A DNA stretch of 32,706 nt from UBA935 sp031555615 (GTDB taxonomy: Bacteria > Bacillota > Clostridia > Lachnospirales > Lachnospiraceae): positions 1 to 32,706 of the forward strand of contig JAVBUF010000078.1 in the NCBI GenBank assembly GCA_031555615.1. The letters run 5' to 3'. Shown here in pieces: positions 7,738 through 15,342 of the stretch. The notes beneath the pieces were generated by a model. The model was not told the origin of the DNA. It saw only the letters and a list, made by a program, of their open reading frames with translations, and did no database searches. Numbering within the stretch: position 1 is the stretch's first letter; each line of letters begins with the position of its first letter. Position numbers and translations under genes: made by a program.

Positions 7738-8686
7738 TAAACTCCCCTCCAATCAGTTTGAGTGTCATTGTATGCTCTTCATTCTTAAAGGTATGGGTAG
7801 CAGAATTGCATACCATGAAGTTATTTATAGTCATATCATCTAACTTCAGTTGGACGCATGGGGCGGTACCGGCTCTTACCCGGATATCTCCGAAAGCGTC
7901 CTTGATGGTCAGATTCCTCGTTTTCCGGTTGTAATAGTTTAAGAGGATGTTGGCCTTTTGAACTCCGTTTTCCCCTTCCTGTAGAGTGTCAAAATACTGC
8001 AGCACACCCCACTCATTAATATGGCTGGAATCCTTTACAATGTAGATATCCCTCATACCGGTTTCTTCATTGTCGAAGGTCAGCTTCACTTGATTGTAGG
8101 TCTGGGAATCAATGGAGGATTCATAATCAAAGTTCTGGCCGGTTTCCTCATCTATCAAAATGGGAACCGTCATAGATGCAATATTCCGTAGGGATATAGC
8201 CCCGAAATCATCATACAGACAGTAAAGGACCCCGGTATTCATCATGGTGATGTCCAAGGCCCCCTGGATGATATCAAATAGGGTTTTATTCTGTTCTACC
8301 CTTCTGGGAATGACATAACCGGTATTCTCAACGTTCCCGGCTCTTAAGTAGAAATCCTCACAGATCATCTGAAGCAACTGTCCGGCGGTTTTCCCTTCGT
8401 AGACATAGGTATCTTTATTCTTAAAATACCTTAGCTGGTCATACGCCGTTATTGTGATTATCCGTTCCCGATCCATCGACTTCTTGAAGATGTAGCCATA
8501 AAAAACGTTCTGACCGTCTACCAGGAATCGGACTGCGTTTCCTTCCTGGATGTTTATATCATCATAGACCATCTTAAAGGTCAGTTTGGATGGGCTGCCT
8601 TTACGCTCCGTACTCCAGCTGATGCCCTCTTCGACTACCGGTTCATATATCGTTCCACCGTTACATATCTGTACAACTGCTTTCAT
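7730..8686 (-). CDS. xkdQ: Baseplate hub protein, XkdQ/YqbQ-like (318 aa)
   Basis: Residues 15-110 contain the conserved start of the XkdQ/YqbQ family (SWSTERKGSPSKLTFKMVYD, then IITITAYDQLRYFKNKDTY). This family is a gpD/gp27-like hub that connects tube and spike. The middle (FDIIQGALDITMMNTG) and the YNQVKLTFDN region also fit. It sits after the LysM protein and before XkdR, as in PBSX. No peptidoglycan hydrolase catalytic motif is visible, despite the family sometimes being labelled a hydrolase. Confidence 0.92.
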   Translation of the reverse strand: MKAVVQICNGGTIYEPVVEEGISWSTERKGSPSKLTFKMVYDDINIQEGNAVRFLVDGQNVFYGYIFKKSMDRERIITITAYDQLRYFKNKDTYVYEGKTAGQLLQMICEDFYLRAGNVENTGYVIPRRVEQNKTLFDIIQGALDITMMNTGVLYCLYDDFGAISLRNIASMTVPILIDEETGQNFDYESSIDSQTYNQVKLTFDNEETGMRDIYIVKDSSHINEWGVLQYFDTLQEGENGVQKANILLNYYNRKTRNLTIKDAFGDIRVRAGTAPCVQLKLDDMTINNFMVCNSATHTFKNEEHTMTLKLIGGEFIG

Positions 8687-8698
8687 GGTTTACCTCGT

Positions 8699-9340
8699 TT
8701 ATGGAATGGTGATGGTCTGGCCACTGGAAAGGTTTGGACTATCCAGTTTGTTGGCGGTCTGAATCTTTTCCGCAGCGGCTCCGTCACCATAGTGGGTCTT
8801 TGCAACGCTCCAAAGGGTATCATTTCCCTGGGTGGTGTAAGCTACGCCTGTTTGTGGGGCATTTACCGCTTCCCGCTGGGATGCATAACTGATGTAGCCA
8901 TTGGAAATAGATGCCGCTTTCGTTCCGTATGGTTTGAATTCCTTTAGCTTGACGGATGCCACCTGGTCAAAGCCTTCGGCGGCCTGTTCGGCTACGTTAT
9001 AGGCTTCCAGGGAACATTTGATATTGGTGGAGCCGATGTTTTTCTTATCCGGAAACTGCCGGACTAAAATATACTGAAAGGGCTGTTTGGAACTTAATAA
9101 ACTCTGCAGCTTATCTATGTAGTAAGATGCCATCTTGAAACCATTCTGATATACCGCGAAAGGGTATTTCACGTTAGGAAGAAGAAGGTCAAATTCTATT
9201 TCTTTCAGTCCTTCGGATTTTAGGATGTTTATCTCACCATCATTGATCAGGTTCACGGTCCGGTTCTGCCCTTTTGCTTTTACCTGTATCTTGGAGGGTG
9301 TTATCGGAAATAACACCCCATCCAAATAGAGTTGATACAT
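8699..9340 (-). CDS. xkdP: LysM-domain tail protein, XkdP-like (213 aa)
   Basis: Residues 1-130 form the conserved tail domain (MYQLYLDGVLFPITPSKIQV start, FDLLLPNVKYPF). Residues about 167-213 are a LysM module (GNDTLWSVAKTHYGDG ... GQTITIP), which binds GlcNAc-containing peptidoglycan. XkdP-type proteins sit between tape measure and XkdQ and resemble T4 gp53-like baseplate parts. The ATG at 9340 follows GGAGGGG and shares its first base region with the tape-measure stop. Confidence 0.94.
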   Translation of the reverse strand: MYQLYLDGVLFPITPSKIQVKAKGQNRTVNLINDGEINILKSEGLKEIEFDLLLPNVKYPFAVYQNGFKMASYYIDKLQSLLSSKQPFQYILVRQFPDKKNIGSTNIKCSLEAYNVAEQAAEGFDQVASVKLKEFKPYGTKAASISNGYISYASQREAVNAPQTGVAYTTQGNDTLWSVAKTHYGDGAAAEKIQTANKLDSPNLSSGQTITIP

Positions 9341-11298
9341 TACGTCCCCTCCATTCCGATATCTATCTGTTCTTGCAGGGTAGTTACAATATATTCCCCT
9401 ACACTTTCCAGATCCATTTGGTTATTTACTACATTTTGTATACCGCCCAAGTCGATACTTACACCGGAAAATACTGTTCGGTCGATAATCTCGCGCTCTG
9501 CGATATCACGAAGATACGCTAAGTGTTCGTCTGTCACTTCCATAGAATCCGCTACCTTGCCGGTACTATCGGCGATACTGCCTACATCACCAGCCATTCC
9601 TGCGGCGTAATTAGATAGGTCAAAAGCCCCAAAAGCTGACAGTCCGTTGGTAAATACATCATCCATCTTTTGTCCAAAAGCATACCCGGCATCAAAAGAA
9701 CCGGTTATCTCTCCGTATTCCATCTTGCCCATGACTTCCGTCCAATTTGCTTCTGACTTGGCTGTCTTGGCCGCTTGTTCTATCTGGTCTTGAAAACCCT
9801 TTAGGCTTGCAGTAATACCGATTTCTTTACCTGTTACATTGCTGATGACAGTTTCGATCGCTTCGGCCATTTTTATTACGTAACCAATGACTGTGTTACA
9901 TAAATCCCAGAACAACACCTTCACCGCACCAATGGGGTCGTTCCAGACATTGGCAAAAAAATTCACAAAATCCGCTATGATATTCCACCAGTAGACTATG
10001 ATATTCTGCAATACTGCCTTTAAAGTATTTAAAACACCGCAAATAACCCCCGTGGCACTGATGGTAGAACCAGTGACATGATTGATTAGTGTTATTAGCA
10101 AATATATAACCGCTACAATTGCTAAAACGATCCATACAGCAGGGTTCATGTGACATATAAGGTTAAATACTTTCGTAGCTGCACTGACGGCAAACAGTAC
10201 GCCTAAGACAATCGTTAATGCTTGGGCTATCTGGGATATCCAAGACCAGTTATCAATGACATATTGCACCATTGTTGATAGCACATCTATGCCCATTTCT
10301 ATTCCGGATACGATCCACCCCACCGCTATCACAAAGCCATTTAAAGCTGTTTGGATCAATGGCATATTGTCGTTTATTTTTTGGAACATGGATGTTACCG
10401 CAGGGTAAAGGTTCATACCGACTTCTTCCCGGATATCGCCCCATGCGTTTTTCATCTGGATTATCTGTCCCTGGGGTGTATTGGCCATCTGCTCAGCAAG
10501 ACCAGCCCACGACTGACTGATAACATCATCAATCACAAGGGCTCTTTCCATATCGGTTCCGTTTTCAATAATCTTCTTTTGGGCATCCGATAAAGTAAAG
10601 CCTTTTTTGGAAAGCCCATCAAAGGTACCATCCAGCGCTTTTCCTAACTGGGTGGCATATTCTACCATCTGTTGCTGGCCAATCTCACCGCCGCCACTCA
10701 TACCAGCTGCATAGTTTGCAAGTGTTCCCATCATGGATTCAATAGCTTTATCATCCGACATATATGTGGAAAGTTCCGCTGCGCCTCCTATCATGGCCTC
10801 ATCACCATATAAAGAATAACCCTGTATGGAGGAAGCGGTTTCTTTCAGGGATTGAAATGCCCCTTCTGCGGCCCCTACATTAGCCAGTACATTTTTTAAC
10901 TGCTGTTCGGCATTGATCTGTACGTCCGCGAAGTCAAGGCTCTCCTTAATCCATCCAATCGCGCTTTTTACTGCTGCAATACCTCCTATAGCGGCGGCTA
11001 TGCCTCTAACAGAGCTTTCCAGGCTGTTAGCCTTATCTACACCGCCTTGTACTTTCCGGTTGAATCCTTCCTGCGCATTACCCGCCCGGGCGATCTCATC
11101 TGCCAATTGTACTGCTTCGTTATTCATTTCCCCCAGCGCCGAGCGGGCCGCCTGAATGGCTTGGGTATTTACTGCCTGTCCGGTGGCAGCTTGCATATTC
11201 TCAAAGCTACTAAGACAAATATTGATAGCATTGGTCATTGTCTGAAAAGGGGAGGTCATTCCATCTTTTACTTTTACACTTGTTGAAATTCCTGACAA
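9340..11298 (-). CDS. Tail tape measure protein (652 aa)
   Basis: A long, Ala/Gly/Gln-rich, largely helical protein begins MSGISTSVKVKDGMTSPFQT, a typical tape-measure start in PBSX-like phages. Hydrophobic segments at about residues 320-345, 357-375 and 385-408 (including NPAVWIVLAIVAVIYLLI) are the membrane-inserting part. Using the known rule of about 1.5 angstrom per residue, the tail would be near 100 nm. The start is TTG 11298, with AAGGTG 7 nt upstream. It normally follows the frameshifted chaperone directly; here a toxin/antisense locus and two possible terminators intervene, so its expression may need read-through. Confidence 0.95.
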   Translation of the reverse strand: MSGISTSVKVKDGMTSPFQTMTNAINICLSSFENMQAATGQAVNTQAIQAARSALGEMNNEAVQLADEIARAGNAQEGFNRKVQGGVDKANSLESSVRGIAAAIGGIAAVKSAIGWIKESLDFADVQINAEQQLKNVLANVGAAEGAFQSLKETASSIQGYSLYGDEAMIGGAAELSTYMSDDKAIESMMGTLANYAAGMSGGGEIGQQQMVEYATQLGKALDGTFDGLSKKGFTLSDAQKKIIENGTDMERALVIDDVISQSWAGLAEQMANTPQGQIIQMKNAWGDIREEVGMNLYPAVTSMFQKINDNMPLIQTALNGFVIAVGWIVSGIEMGIDVLSTMVQYVIDNWSWISQIAQALTIVLGVLFAVSAATKVFNLICHMNPAVWIVLAIVAVIYLLITLINHVTGSTISATGVICGVLNTLKAVLQNIIVYWWNIIADFVNFFANVWNDPIGAVKVLFWDLCNTVIGYVIKMAEAIETVISNVTGKEIGITASLKGFQDQIEQAAKTAKSEANWTEVMGKMEYGEITGSFDAGYAFGQKMDDVFTNGLSAFGAFDLSNYAAGMAGDVGSIADSTGKVADSMEVTDEHLAYLRDIAEREIIDRTVFSGVSIDLGGIQNVVNNQMDLESVGEYIVTTLQEQIDIGMEGT

Positions 11299-11336
11299 TT
11301 ATTTCACCTTCCTGTCCTGCCTTATGGAAAAAAGGC

Positions 11337-11365
11337 AATAAAAATACCACGCCCTTCAGCATGGT
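11337..11365 (-). terminator. Rho-independent terminator between toxin locus and tape measure
   Basis: ACCACGC (11346-11352) pairs with GCATGGT (11359-11365) around a 6-nt loop, with one G-U wobble on the minus-strand RNA. The minus strand continues with ATTTTTATT at 11345-11337. It could end the toxin mRNA and would also reduce transcription of the tape-measure gene. Confidence 0.5.
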
Positions 11366-11374
11366 TCAAAATAG

Positions 11375-11403
11375 TTGAAAACGATATTTAAATGTGATAT
11401 AGT
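11375..11403 (+). promoter_or_regulatory. Plus-strand promoter for the antisense RNA
   Basis: The -35 box TTGAAA (11375-11380), a 17-nt spacer and the -10 box TATAGT (11398-11403) fit a sigma-A promoter. A TG one base before the -10 (11395-11396) gives an extended -10. Transcription would start near 11410 on the plus strand, opposite to every protein gene in the window. Confidence 0.7.
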
Positions 11404-11434
11404 AAAGAAAAGGGAAACCCGAAGCGGTTAACCC
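11403..11434 (-). terminator. Possible terminator at the 3' end of the toxin mRNA
   Basis: On the minus strand GGGTTAACC and GGTTTCCC can pair (GGG/CCC and AACC/GGTT with a small internal loop) around a CGAAGC-type loop, followed by TTTTCTTTA. The imperfect stem makes the call tentative. It would end the toxin transcript about where the antisense RNA starts. Confidence 0.4.
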
Positions 11435-11494
11435 TCAATAACCGTTACATTTTCATGCAACCGTCACATGGTCAGATGTGGCGGTTACTTTTTT
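11410..11494 (+). ncRNA. Antisense RNA, putative type I antitoxin (about 85 nt)
   Basis: An RNA from the extended -10 promoter at 11375-11403 would run through a small CGGTTA/TAACCG hairpin (11425-11446 region). It would end at a strong intrinsic terminator: AACCGTCACAT (11459-11469) pairs with ATGTGGCGGTT (11476-11486) with one mismatch, followed by ACTTTTTT (11487-11494). It is fully complementary to the 3' untranslated region and the stop-codon region of the 29-aa toxin-like gene on the minus strand. This layout, with an antisense overlapping the toxin 3' end, is that of the Bacillus txpA/RatA and bsr type I systems. Expression is not shown; the call rests on promoter, terminator and overlap. 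Confidence 0.7.
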
Positions 11495-11574
11495 CCCTTA
11501 AAGATTTGATAAGTCAAACCGATAAGAGTGACAACGAATATACAGAATTGGAATAAATCCGCATATGTAATCAT
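11485..11574 (-). CDS. Small hydrophobic peptide, Hol_Tox/Bsr-like type I toxin (29 aa)
   Basis: The peptide begins MITYADLFQFCIFVV. It has one transmembrane helix (about residues 7-24) and ends in basic residues KGKK. A short polar start with a Tyr, then a Phe/Ile/Val/Leu helix and a Lys-rich end, is the pattern of the putative holin-like toxin and Bsr peptides of Firmicutes, which damage the membrane. The ribosome binding site GGAGG lies 8 nt before ATG 11574 and can pair in a CCTT-CCGA-AAGG hairpin, a sequestration typical of type I toxins. It has its own promoter (11652-11680) and an opposing antisense RNA. It interrupts the tail operon between chaperone and tape measure. Confidence 0.75.
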   Translation of the reverse strand: MITYADLFQFCIFVVTLIGLTYQIFKGKK

Positions 11575-11651
11575 TGGCAACCCTCCTTTCGGAAGGTAAA
11601 ACTCCCTCTTTTGAAGAGAGTGAACCGCCTCGCTTGTGTTTCCCTACCATA

Positions 11652-11680
11652 ATCATAGCACGGCAACATCCGACACACAA
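11652..11680 (-). promoter_or_regulatory. Promoter of the toxin-like gene
   Basis: On the minus strand TTGTGT (11680-11675), a 17-nt spacer and TATGAT (11657-11652) with TG one base upstream of the -10 form an extended -10 promoter. Its start near 11645 would give an mRNA with a leader of about 70 nt containing two small hairpins. Confidence 0.6.
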
Positions 11681-11705
11681 TACTATTTTGAGCCCTGTAA
11701 TTATT

Positions 11706-11900
11706 TTACCGGCCTTTCTTTTTCGCTTTTGCCTTGGCTTCTTTTTCGGCTTTTTCGTCCTGTTCCAATTTATGGTCAATACTGGCCATAATAAATGCCT
11801 TTTCTCTTCTTGACAGAGCCAGATATTCTTTCGGCCGCATATGGAACTTGTGGAGGCAATAGTAAGCATAGTTGCTTTCTCCATCACCTCCAGTTATTAG
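11706..11900 (-). CDS. Tail assembly chaperone extension made by -1 frameshift (GT-type C-terminus, 64 aa)
   Basis: This reading frame has no useful start of its own. It is entered by a -1 shift at the heptamer 11906-11900 and reads LITGGDGESNYAYYCLHKFH, then an Arg/Lys/Ala-rich tail ending KKKGR. The YYCLHKFHM...PKEYLALS segment is the usual content of the second frame of Firmicute tail chaperones. The long product would be 201 aa (137 + 64). As in lambda gpG/gpGT, the extended form should bind tail tube and tape-measure proteins during tail assembly; that role is family knowledge. Confidence 0.88.
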   Translation of the reverse strand, partial: LITGGDGESNYAYYCLHKFHMRPKEYLALSRREKAFIMASIDHKLEQDEKAEKEAKAKAKKKGR

Positions 11901-12310
11901 TTTTTTGCTTCTTCCACCAATTCTTCATCTGATTGGTCATACTTACTGACCTCCATAACTTTTTTTCCGTACGCCTGATATTCTCCGTCCACATCTAACA
12001 ACTCCTGTAATAATGCTTCCGCCCCCATGACGCCATAAGAATCCTGTAAGTCTTTATCATCAAGATTTGGAAATACCGTAGCTTTAGCAGCCATCAGTAA
12101 GGTAAATTTTGCATGATCCACACTTACTGTTTTTCCCTTGCTAACATTTGTACAGATTGTACGAATTCGGTCCGCTTCTTTAGGTTTGACTGCTCTTATT
12201 TCCCATTCTACCGGCTTGCCTTTTTCGTCTACAAAAGATTCAGAAGCCGGGAACTTTACATTTGCTCTTTCTTTCTTATTTGTTTTTAAAAATACACTTA
12301 ATCCACTCAT
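11897..12310 (-). CDS. xkdN: Tail assembly chaperone, XkdN-like short form (137 aa)
   Basis: It starts at ATG 12310 behind GGAGG (7 nt) and reads MSGLSVFLKTNKKERANVKF, then PVEWEIRAVKPKEADRIR, typical of XkdN/phage tail chaperones. The C-terminus is acidic (SDEELVEEAKN). A longer ORF from 12499 would run through the tube gene and is spurious. The stop at 11897-11899 lies directly after the slippery heptamer, so most ribosomes make this short form and a minority the extended one. It lies between tube and tape-measure genes, the universal place for this pair. Confidence 0.92.
   Translation of the reverse strand: MSGLSVFLKTNKKERANVKFPASESFVDEKGKPVEWEIRAVKPKEADRIRTICTNVSKGKTVSVDHAKFTLLMAAKATVFPNLDDKDLQDSYGVMGAEALLQELLDVDGEYQAYGKKVMEVSKYDQSDEELVEEAKN
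11900..11906 (-). other. -1 ribosomal frameshift slippery site
   Basis: The minus strand reads GCA AAA AAC TAA in the chaperone frame, giving the canonical X-XXY-YYZ heptamer A-AAA-AAC immediately before the stop. After a -1 slip the ribosome reads CTA ATA ACT GGA GGT GAT and continues for 64 codons. I did not find a clear stimulatory pseudoknot; an SD-like GGAGGTGATGG lies 9-19 nt downstream. Confidence 0.88.
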
Positions 12311-12320
12311 AAATATCCTC

Positions 12321-12797
12321 CTATTCCATTCCTGCAAGCATCTTGAATTTTTCTGGGCTCTCAAAGTCCTCAAAGGTAAAGTCAACATCCTGTTCCAGCC
12401 AATCACCTTCATTGTCAAATGATTGTAAAACCGCACCATCAATACTACAGTCTTTATAAATTTTTGTATTTCGCCCAGCATCTGATGAGGGATCCTCATT
12501 GGTTACCTGAATATCAAAATAAATAAATCTTCCGGTTCTTTTATACTCTTCTATCATATCGTTGAAAATCTCCGTGTTATGGTAGATTGTCATTGATCCT
12601 GTACCAGAGCAAGAAATTACTTTGTGCCCTTTCATTGGCCTGCCTAGAATGGGCACATCTTTTTTTTCATATTCAACCTTCGCTTCAAAGTTTTTAGCCT
12701 GTAACATAAGATATCGGTTCCCCTCTATCGTTACGAAGCACTCGGCCAAATTAGAAGCTAATGCATCTGCTGAATTCATTGTTGCTATATTGTTCAT
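12321..12797 (-). CDS. xkdM: Tail tube protein, XkdM-like (158 aa)
   Basis: The sequence shows the XkdM/DUF2001 pattern: GNRYLMLQAKNFEAKVEYEK, then VPILGRPMKGHKVI and the C-terminal DVDFTFEDFESPEKF. These proteins stack as hexamers to form the inner tube through which DNA passes. The start has AGGAGGAAT upstream. It follows the sheath gene and precedes the chaperone, the standard order. Length is normal for the family. Confidence 0.94.
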   Translation of the reverse strand: MNNIATMNSADALASNLAECFVTIEGNRYLMLQAKNFEAKVEYEKKDVPILGRPMKGHKVISCSGTGSMTIYHNTEIFNDMIEEYKRTGRFIYFDIQVTNEDPSSDAGRNTKIYKDCSIDGAVLQSFDNEGDWLEQDVDFTFEDFESPEKFKMLAGME

Positions 12798-12808
12798 ATT
12801 CCTCCTCC

Positions 12809-14119
12809 TTAATGTACCATTACCGTCATATAAAGTTTTTCCATAGCAAATACCGGCTGAATGGCGTTAGTTACCACCACGGTCTTTTTATCATCACCAA
12901 TGGATACCGTCACATCCTCAGAACTGAAATTCTCAATCGCTCCGATGGTCTGAAGCTGCTTATTGTAAGAAACAATATCCGACCACAACCCGATCCGACC
13001 GGCTTCATTGTTCTGCACTTTGCCAAGGTAAGTCCTATTAAACAGCACCGCAATGTCATTACCCACCTGATCCAGTACACGGATAACCTGGTTATACTGA
13101 AAATACTCATTCCGTTCTGTCGAAAATGTCGTGAGTGAATTGATATCCTCCAGCACATGAATTTCATTGCCTACTTTATGCAAAGTAAAGTAACCGTCCT
13201 TGATAGCTCTCTCCAACTGTAACTGCGTGAAAGCCGTATCAATGCTATATTCGCCATTGTAGTTTTTATTGGTGTTGGACTTATTAACTGCACACCCCGC
13301 ACACGCACCGGATACCCAGTAGACCAGCTCACTCCCTGCCGCTCCGAGGTCTGTTACTGCGTTCTTAATATTGACAATGCCCTCGTAATCCGGTGATACC
13401 GCATTATAGAGCACAGTCTGTATCTTAACCCCCTGTTCATCCCTCATCCGCTTGGTAAAAGCCACCATCAGCGCCTGGATGGTCGGAGCAGTAGAAAGAC
13501 ACCCTAACACATGGAAGCTGTAGGATTCAATCTTGTCTAAGAAGTTCTGGTAATTTGCCCCTGTTACTTCCCCGGCAGTGCCACCGGTCAGATTATCAGG
13601 ATTAGACGATACTGTTAACTGGACTGTTTTGTTGAAAACAATAAACTCATTATCCATTAAAGCCGCAGAAGAACCTACTGTCTGGGTTTCTATTTCCAGA
13701 TTACCCAGGATAGTTGTTACATCAAATTTGGTACTGTCCTCTATGTTCGCACTGACAATTACCTTTAGATCATTGCCCCTGACACCACTGTACCGTGCCT
13801 CACCATATTTTCCGGTTGCTTTGGTACCGGAATTCAGCTTATACAGATAGGCTGTCCTGGTGTTCTTAAATAAGTCACGCAAGCCTTTCATTTCCTCGGA
13901 ATCATAAGTATATCCCAGAGTATACAGGGCATCCTTTTCAAACTTTTCACTTTCCATCGTGATGATCTGCTCATCCGCACCCCACTTTAATTCCAGGGGC
14001 ATGGCAACGATCCCTCTGTCGGATAAAACCGCAGAAGCGTTGAGTGCCGAAACAAAGTTAATATATGTTCCCGGAATGATCTTATTTTGCGTTGTAAATA
14101 CGCCGCCTCCTAATGCCAT
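12809..14119 (-). CDS. xkdK: Tail sheath protein, XkdK-like (436 aa)
   Basis: It begins MALGGGVFTTQNKIIPGTYINF, the hallmark start of PBSX-type sheath proteins, and includes ADEQIITMESEKF and the C-terminal VQNNEAGRIGLWSDIVSYNK and YMTVMVH. The family forms the contractile outer sheath; length is normal. The site AAGGTG precedes ATG 14119. Presence of sheath, tube and baseplate J proves a contractile tail. Confidence 0.96.
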   Translation of the reverse strand: MALGGGVFTTQNKIIPGTYINFVSALNASAVLSDRGIVAMPLELKWGADEQIITMESEKFEKDALYTLGYTYDSEEMKGLRDLFKNTRTAYLYKLNSGTKATGKYGEARYSGVRGNDLKVIVSANIEDSTKFDVTTILGNLEIETQTVGSSAALMDNEFIVFNKTVQLTVSSNPDNLTGGTAGEVTGANYQNFLDKIESYSFHVLGCLSTAPTIQALMVAFTKRMRDEQGVKIQTVLYNAVSPDYEGIVNIKNAVTDLGAAGSELVYWVSGACAGCAVNKSNTNKNYNGEYSIDTAFTQLQLERAIKDGYFTLHKVGNEIHVLEDINSLTTFSTERNEYFQYNQVIRVLDQVGNDIAVLFNRTYLGKVQNNEAGRIGLWSDIVSYNKQLQTIGAIENFSSEDVTVSIGDDKKTVVVTNAIQPVFAMEKLYMTVMVH

Positions 14120-14298
14120 TATTTCACCTTACCTTTCATAAATTTTTCTATTTCTCCATCCACTTCATCAAGGGTGTATTCTTTCTTTTCTGACAGAATC
14201 GCCTGAACTATGTCTTTCCTGTCCTGATACTTAGATGAAGTCAGTATTTTATCTTTGCTGAATTTCACGACCTCGGCCATTTCCTGTTTCTTTGTCAA
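14119..14298 (-). CDS. Small conserved phage protein before the sheath gene (59 aa)
   Basis: A small charged protein (KFSKDKILTSSKYQDRKDIV, then LDEVDGEIEKFMKGKVK). The TTG at 14298 sits directly after the preceding TGA with GGAAGGTGG upstream, so I take it as the start; an internal ATG at 14280 is an alternative. Similar small proteins stand between the tail terminator and the sheath gene in clostridial myophages. The role is unknown, possibly a neck or assembly factor. Confidence 0.75.
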   Translation of the reverse strand: MTKKQEMAEVVKFSKDKILTSSKYQDRKDIVQAILSEKKEYTLDEVDGEIEKFMKGKVK

Positions 14299-14299
14299 C

Positions 14300-14725
14300 T
14301 CATCCACCTTCCTTTTTATCAATATCAATAGCTATCGTTTCCATCGGGTCTACTTTGGCCGGCTGTTTCAGGAGGAAGAAATCAAAGTCAATAAAAAAAT
14401 GAAGTACATCATTCTGCACCTCACCGCTCATTTCCTTAGCCCTGAAAAGTCCTGCTTCTGTCTGGACATATTCCAGTGTGTCGTATAGCCTTTGCTCAAT
14501 TGCTGTGCATTCTTCTGTGATGTCATCCGTGGACGGAAAGTAATGCACATCGAATGATTTCAACTGCTCAAACCGGATACCCATTTTACGACTTTGGCTG
14601 CCGCGCATTCCTTTAATCAAAAAACACGGTTCTTCCAATCCCTGTTTGATTTTATTTACGTGTACTGGGTAACCAAATTTATCATCCAGTGCCTGGGCCA
14701 TGCCCACTATAATCTGATCAATCAT
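14300..14725 (-). CDS. Tail terminator/completion-like protein (141 aa)
   Basis: The N-terminus IIVGMAQALDDKFGYPVHV and the motif FEQLKSFDVHYFPS fit the DUF6838/phage tail-terminator-like family. The compact alpha/beta size (141 aa) and the place after the HK97 gp10-like gene and before the sheath support it. Such proteins cap the tail and join it to the head. The start ATG 14725 follows GAGGTG and overlaps the previous gene by 4 nt. The family call is from pattern memory only. Confidence 0.75.
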   Translation of the reverse strand: MIDQIIVGMAQALDDKFGYPVHVNKIKQGLEEPCFLIKGMRGSQSRKMGIRFEQLKSFDVHYFPSTDDITEECTAIEQRLYDTLEYVQTEAGLFRAKEMSGEVQNDVLHFFIDFDFFLLKQPAKVDPMETIAIDIDKKEGG

Positions 14726-15342
14726 CCAAACACCTCACTTAACTTCTGTTCAAGCCGCTTCTGCAATAGTGCCGGGGCTATAGCACCCACCTCTTTTTCA
14801 GAAGTAGTCATCATAAGTTTACCCGGGACCCAACAGGATTTAAGCCGTTTACCAAGTGCTGGTACATAGCGACCAGGTGTCTGTATATGCCCATACTCTA
14901 CGTAGCTCGCATATTCCACGGGGTTAGTAATTACAATGACATAGTTCGTTCCCTCTTTAGTAACCTGGATGTTTTCCACATACTTGTTAACGTCAACAGT
15001 GTCTTTCTTGCCCGCTTCTGCTTCTTCGTGGGTTTCTGCTGTCCACCCACGCCTTAATGTACCACCGCTGTACCCGCCCCAATATTTTTCGTGTCTGGCG
15101 GCTTCCGCAGTTAAAAAACTTTTCTTTTTGCCGTTTGTACCGATAACTACTTTTGTCTTTTCACTGGCCAGTTTAGGAGCTTTTCCGACCGGTGTCCGCT
15201 TAATTACCTTCGCCAGCAGTCTGGCCGCCAGCTCTTTGGCAACCGCTTCGCAAAATTCTCTGGACTGATCCGCTGAGAGTTTCTCCATCTTTTCTGCAAA
15301 TTCCTTTAATTCGGAAAAATCACAATTGCCCCATTTCCCCAT
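14722..15342 (-). CDS. xkdI: HK97 gp10-like neck/tail component, XkdI-like (206 aa)
   Basis: It has the HK97 gp10 pattern: a helical start (FSELKEFAEKMEKL), KELAARLLAKVIKRTPVGKA, then the conserved VEYASYVEYGHIQTPGRYVP near the C-terminus. The family acts at the head-tail interface. I choose ATG 15342, which overlaps the previous TAA (TAATG) and has GGGAGGG 10 nt upstream. An in-frame ATG at 15360 lies in the preceding gene and lacks a site. Confidence 0.9.
   Translation of the reverse strand: MGKWGNCDFSELKEFAEKMEKLSADQSREFCEAVAKELAARLLAKVIKRTPVGKAPKLASEKTKVVIGTNGKKKSFLTAEAARHEKYWGGYSGGTLRRGWTAETHEEAEAGKKDTVDVNKYVENIQVTKEGTNYVIVITNPVEYASYVEYGHIQTPGRYVPALGKRLKSCWVPGKLMMTTSEKEVGAIAPALLQKRLEQKLSEVFG

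Noticed and set aside
11498..11887. 129-codon minus-strand ORF beginning MMEKATML
   Set aside because: It is out of frame with the chaperone extension. The frame entered by the -1 shift has chaperone-like content and explains the region; this ORF also covers the toxin gene in another frame.
12311..12499. Upstream extension of the chaperone ORF
   Set aside because: It lies inside the tail tube gene; the correct ATG at 12310 has GGAGG upstream and the family-typical start.
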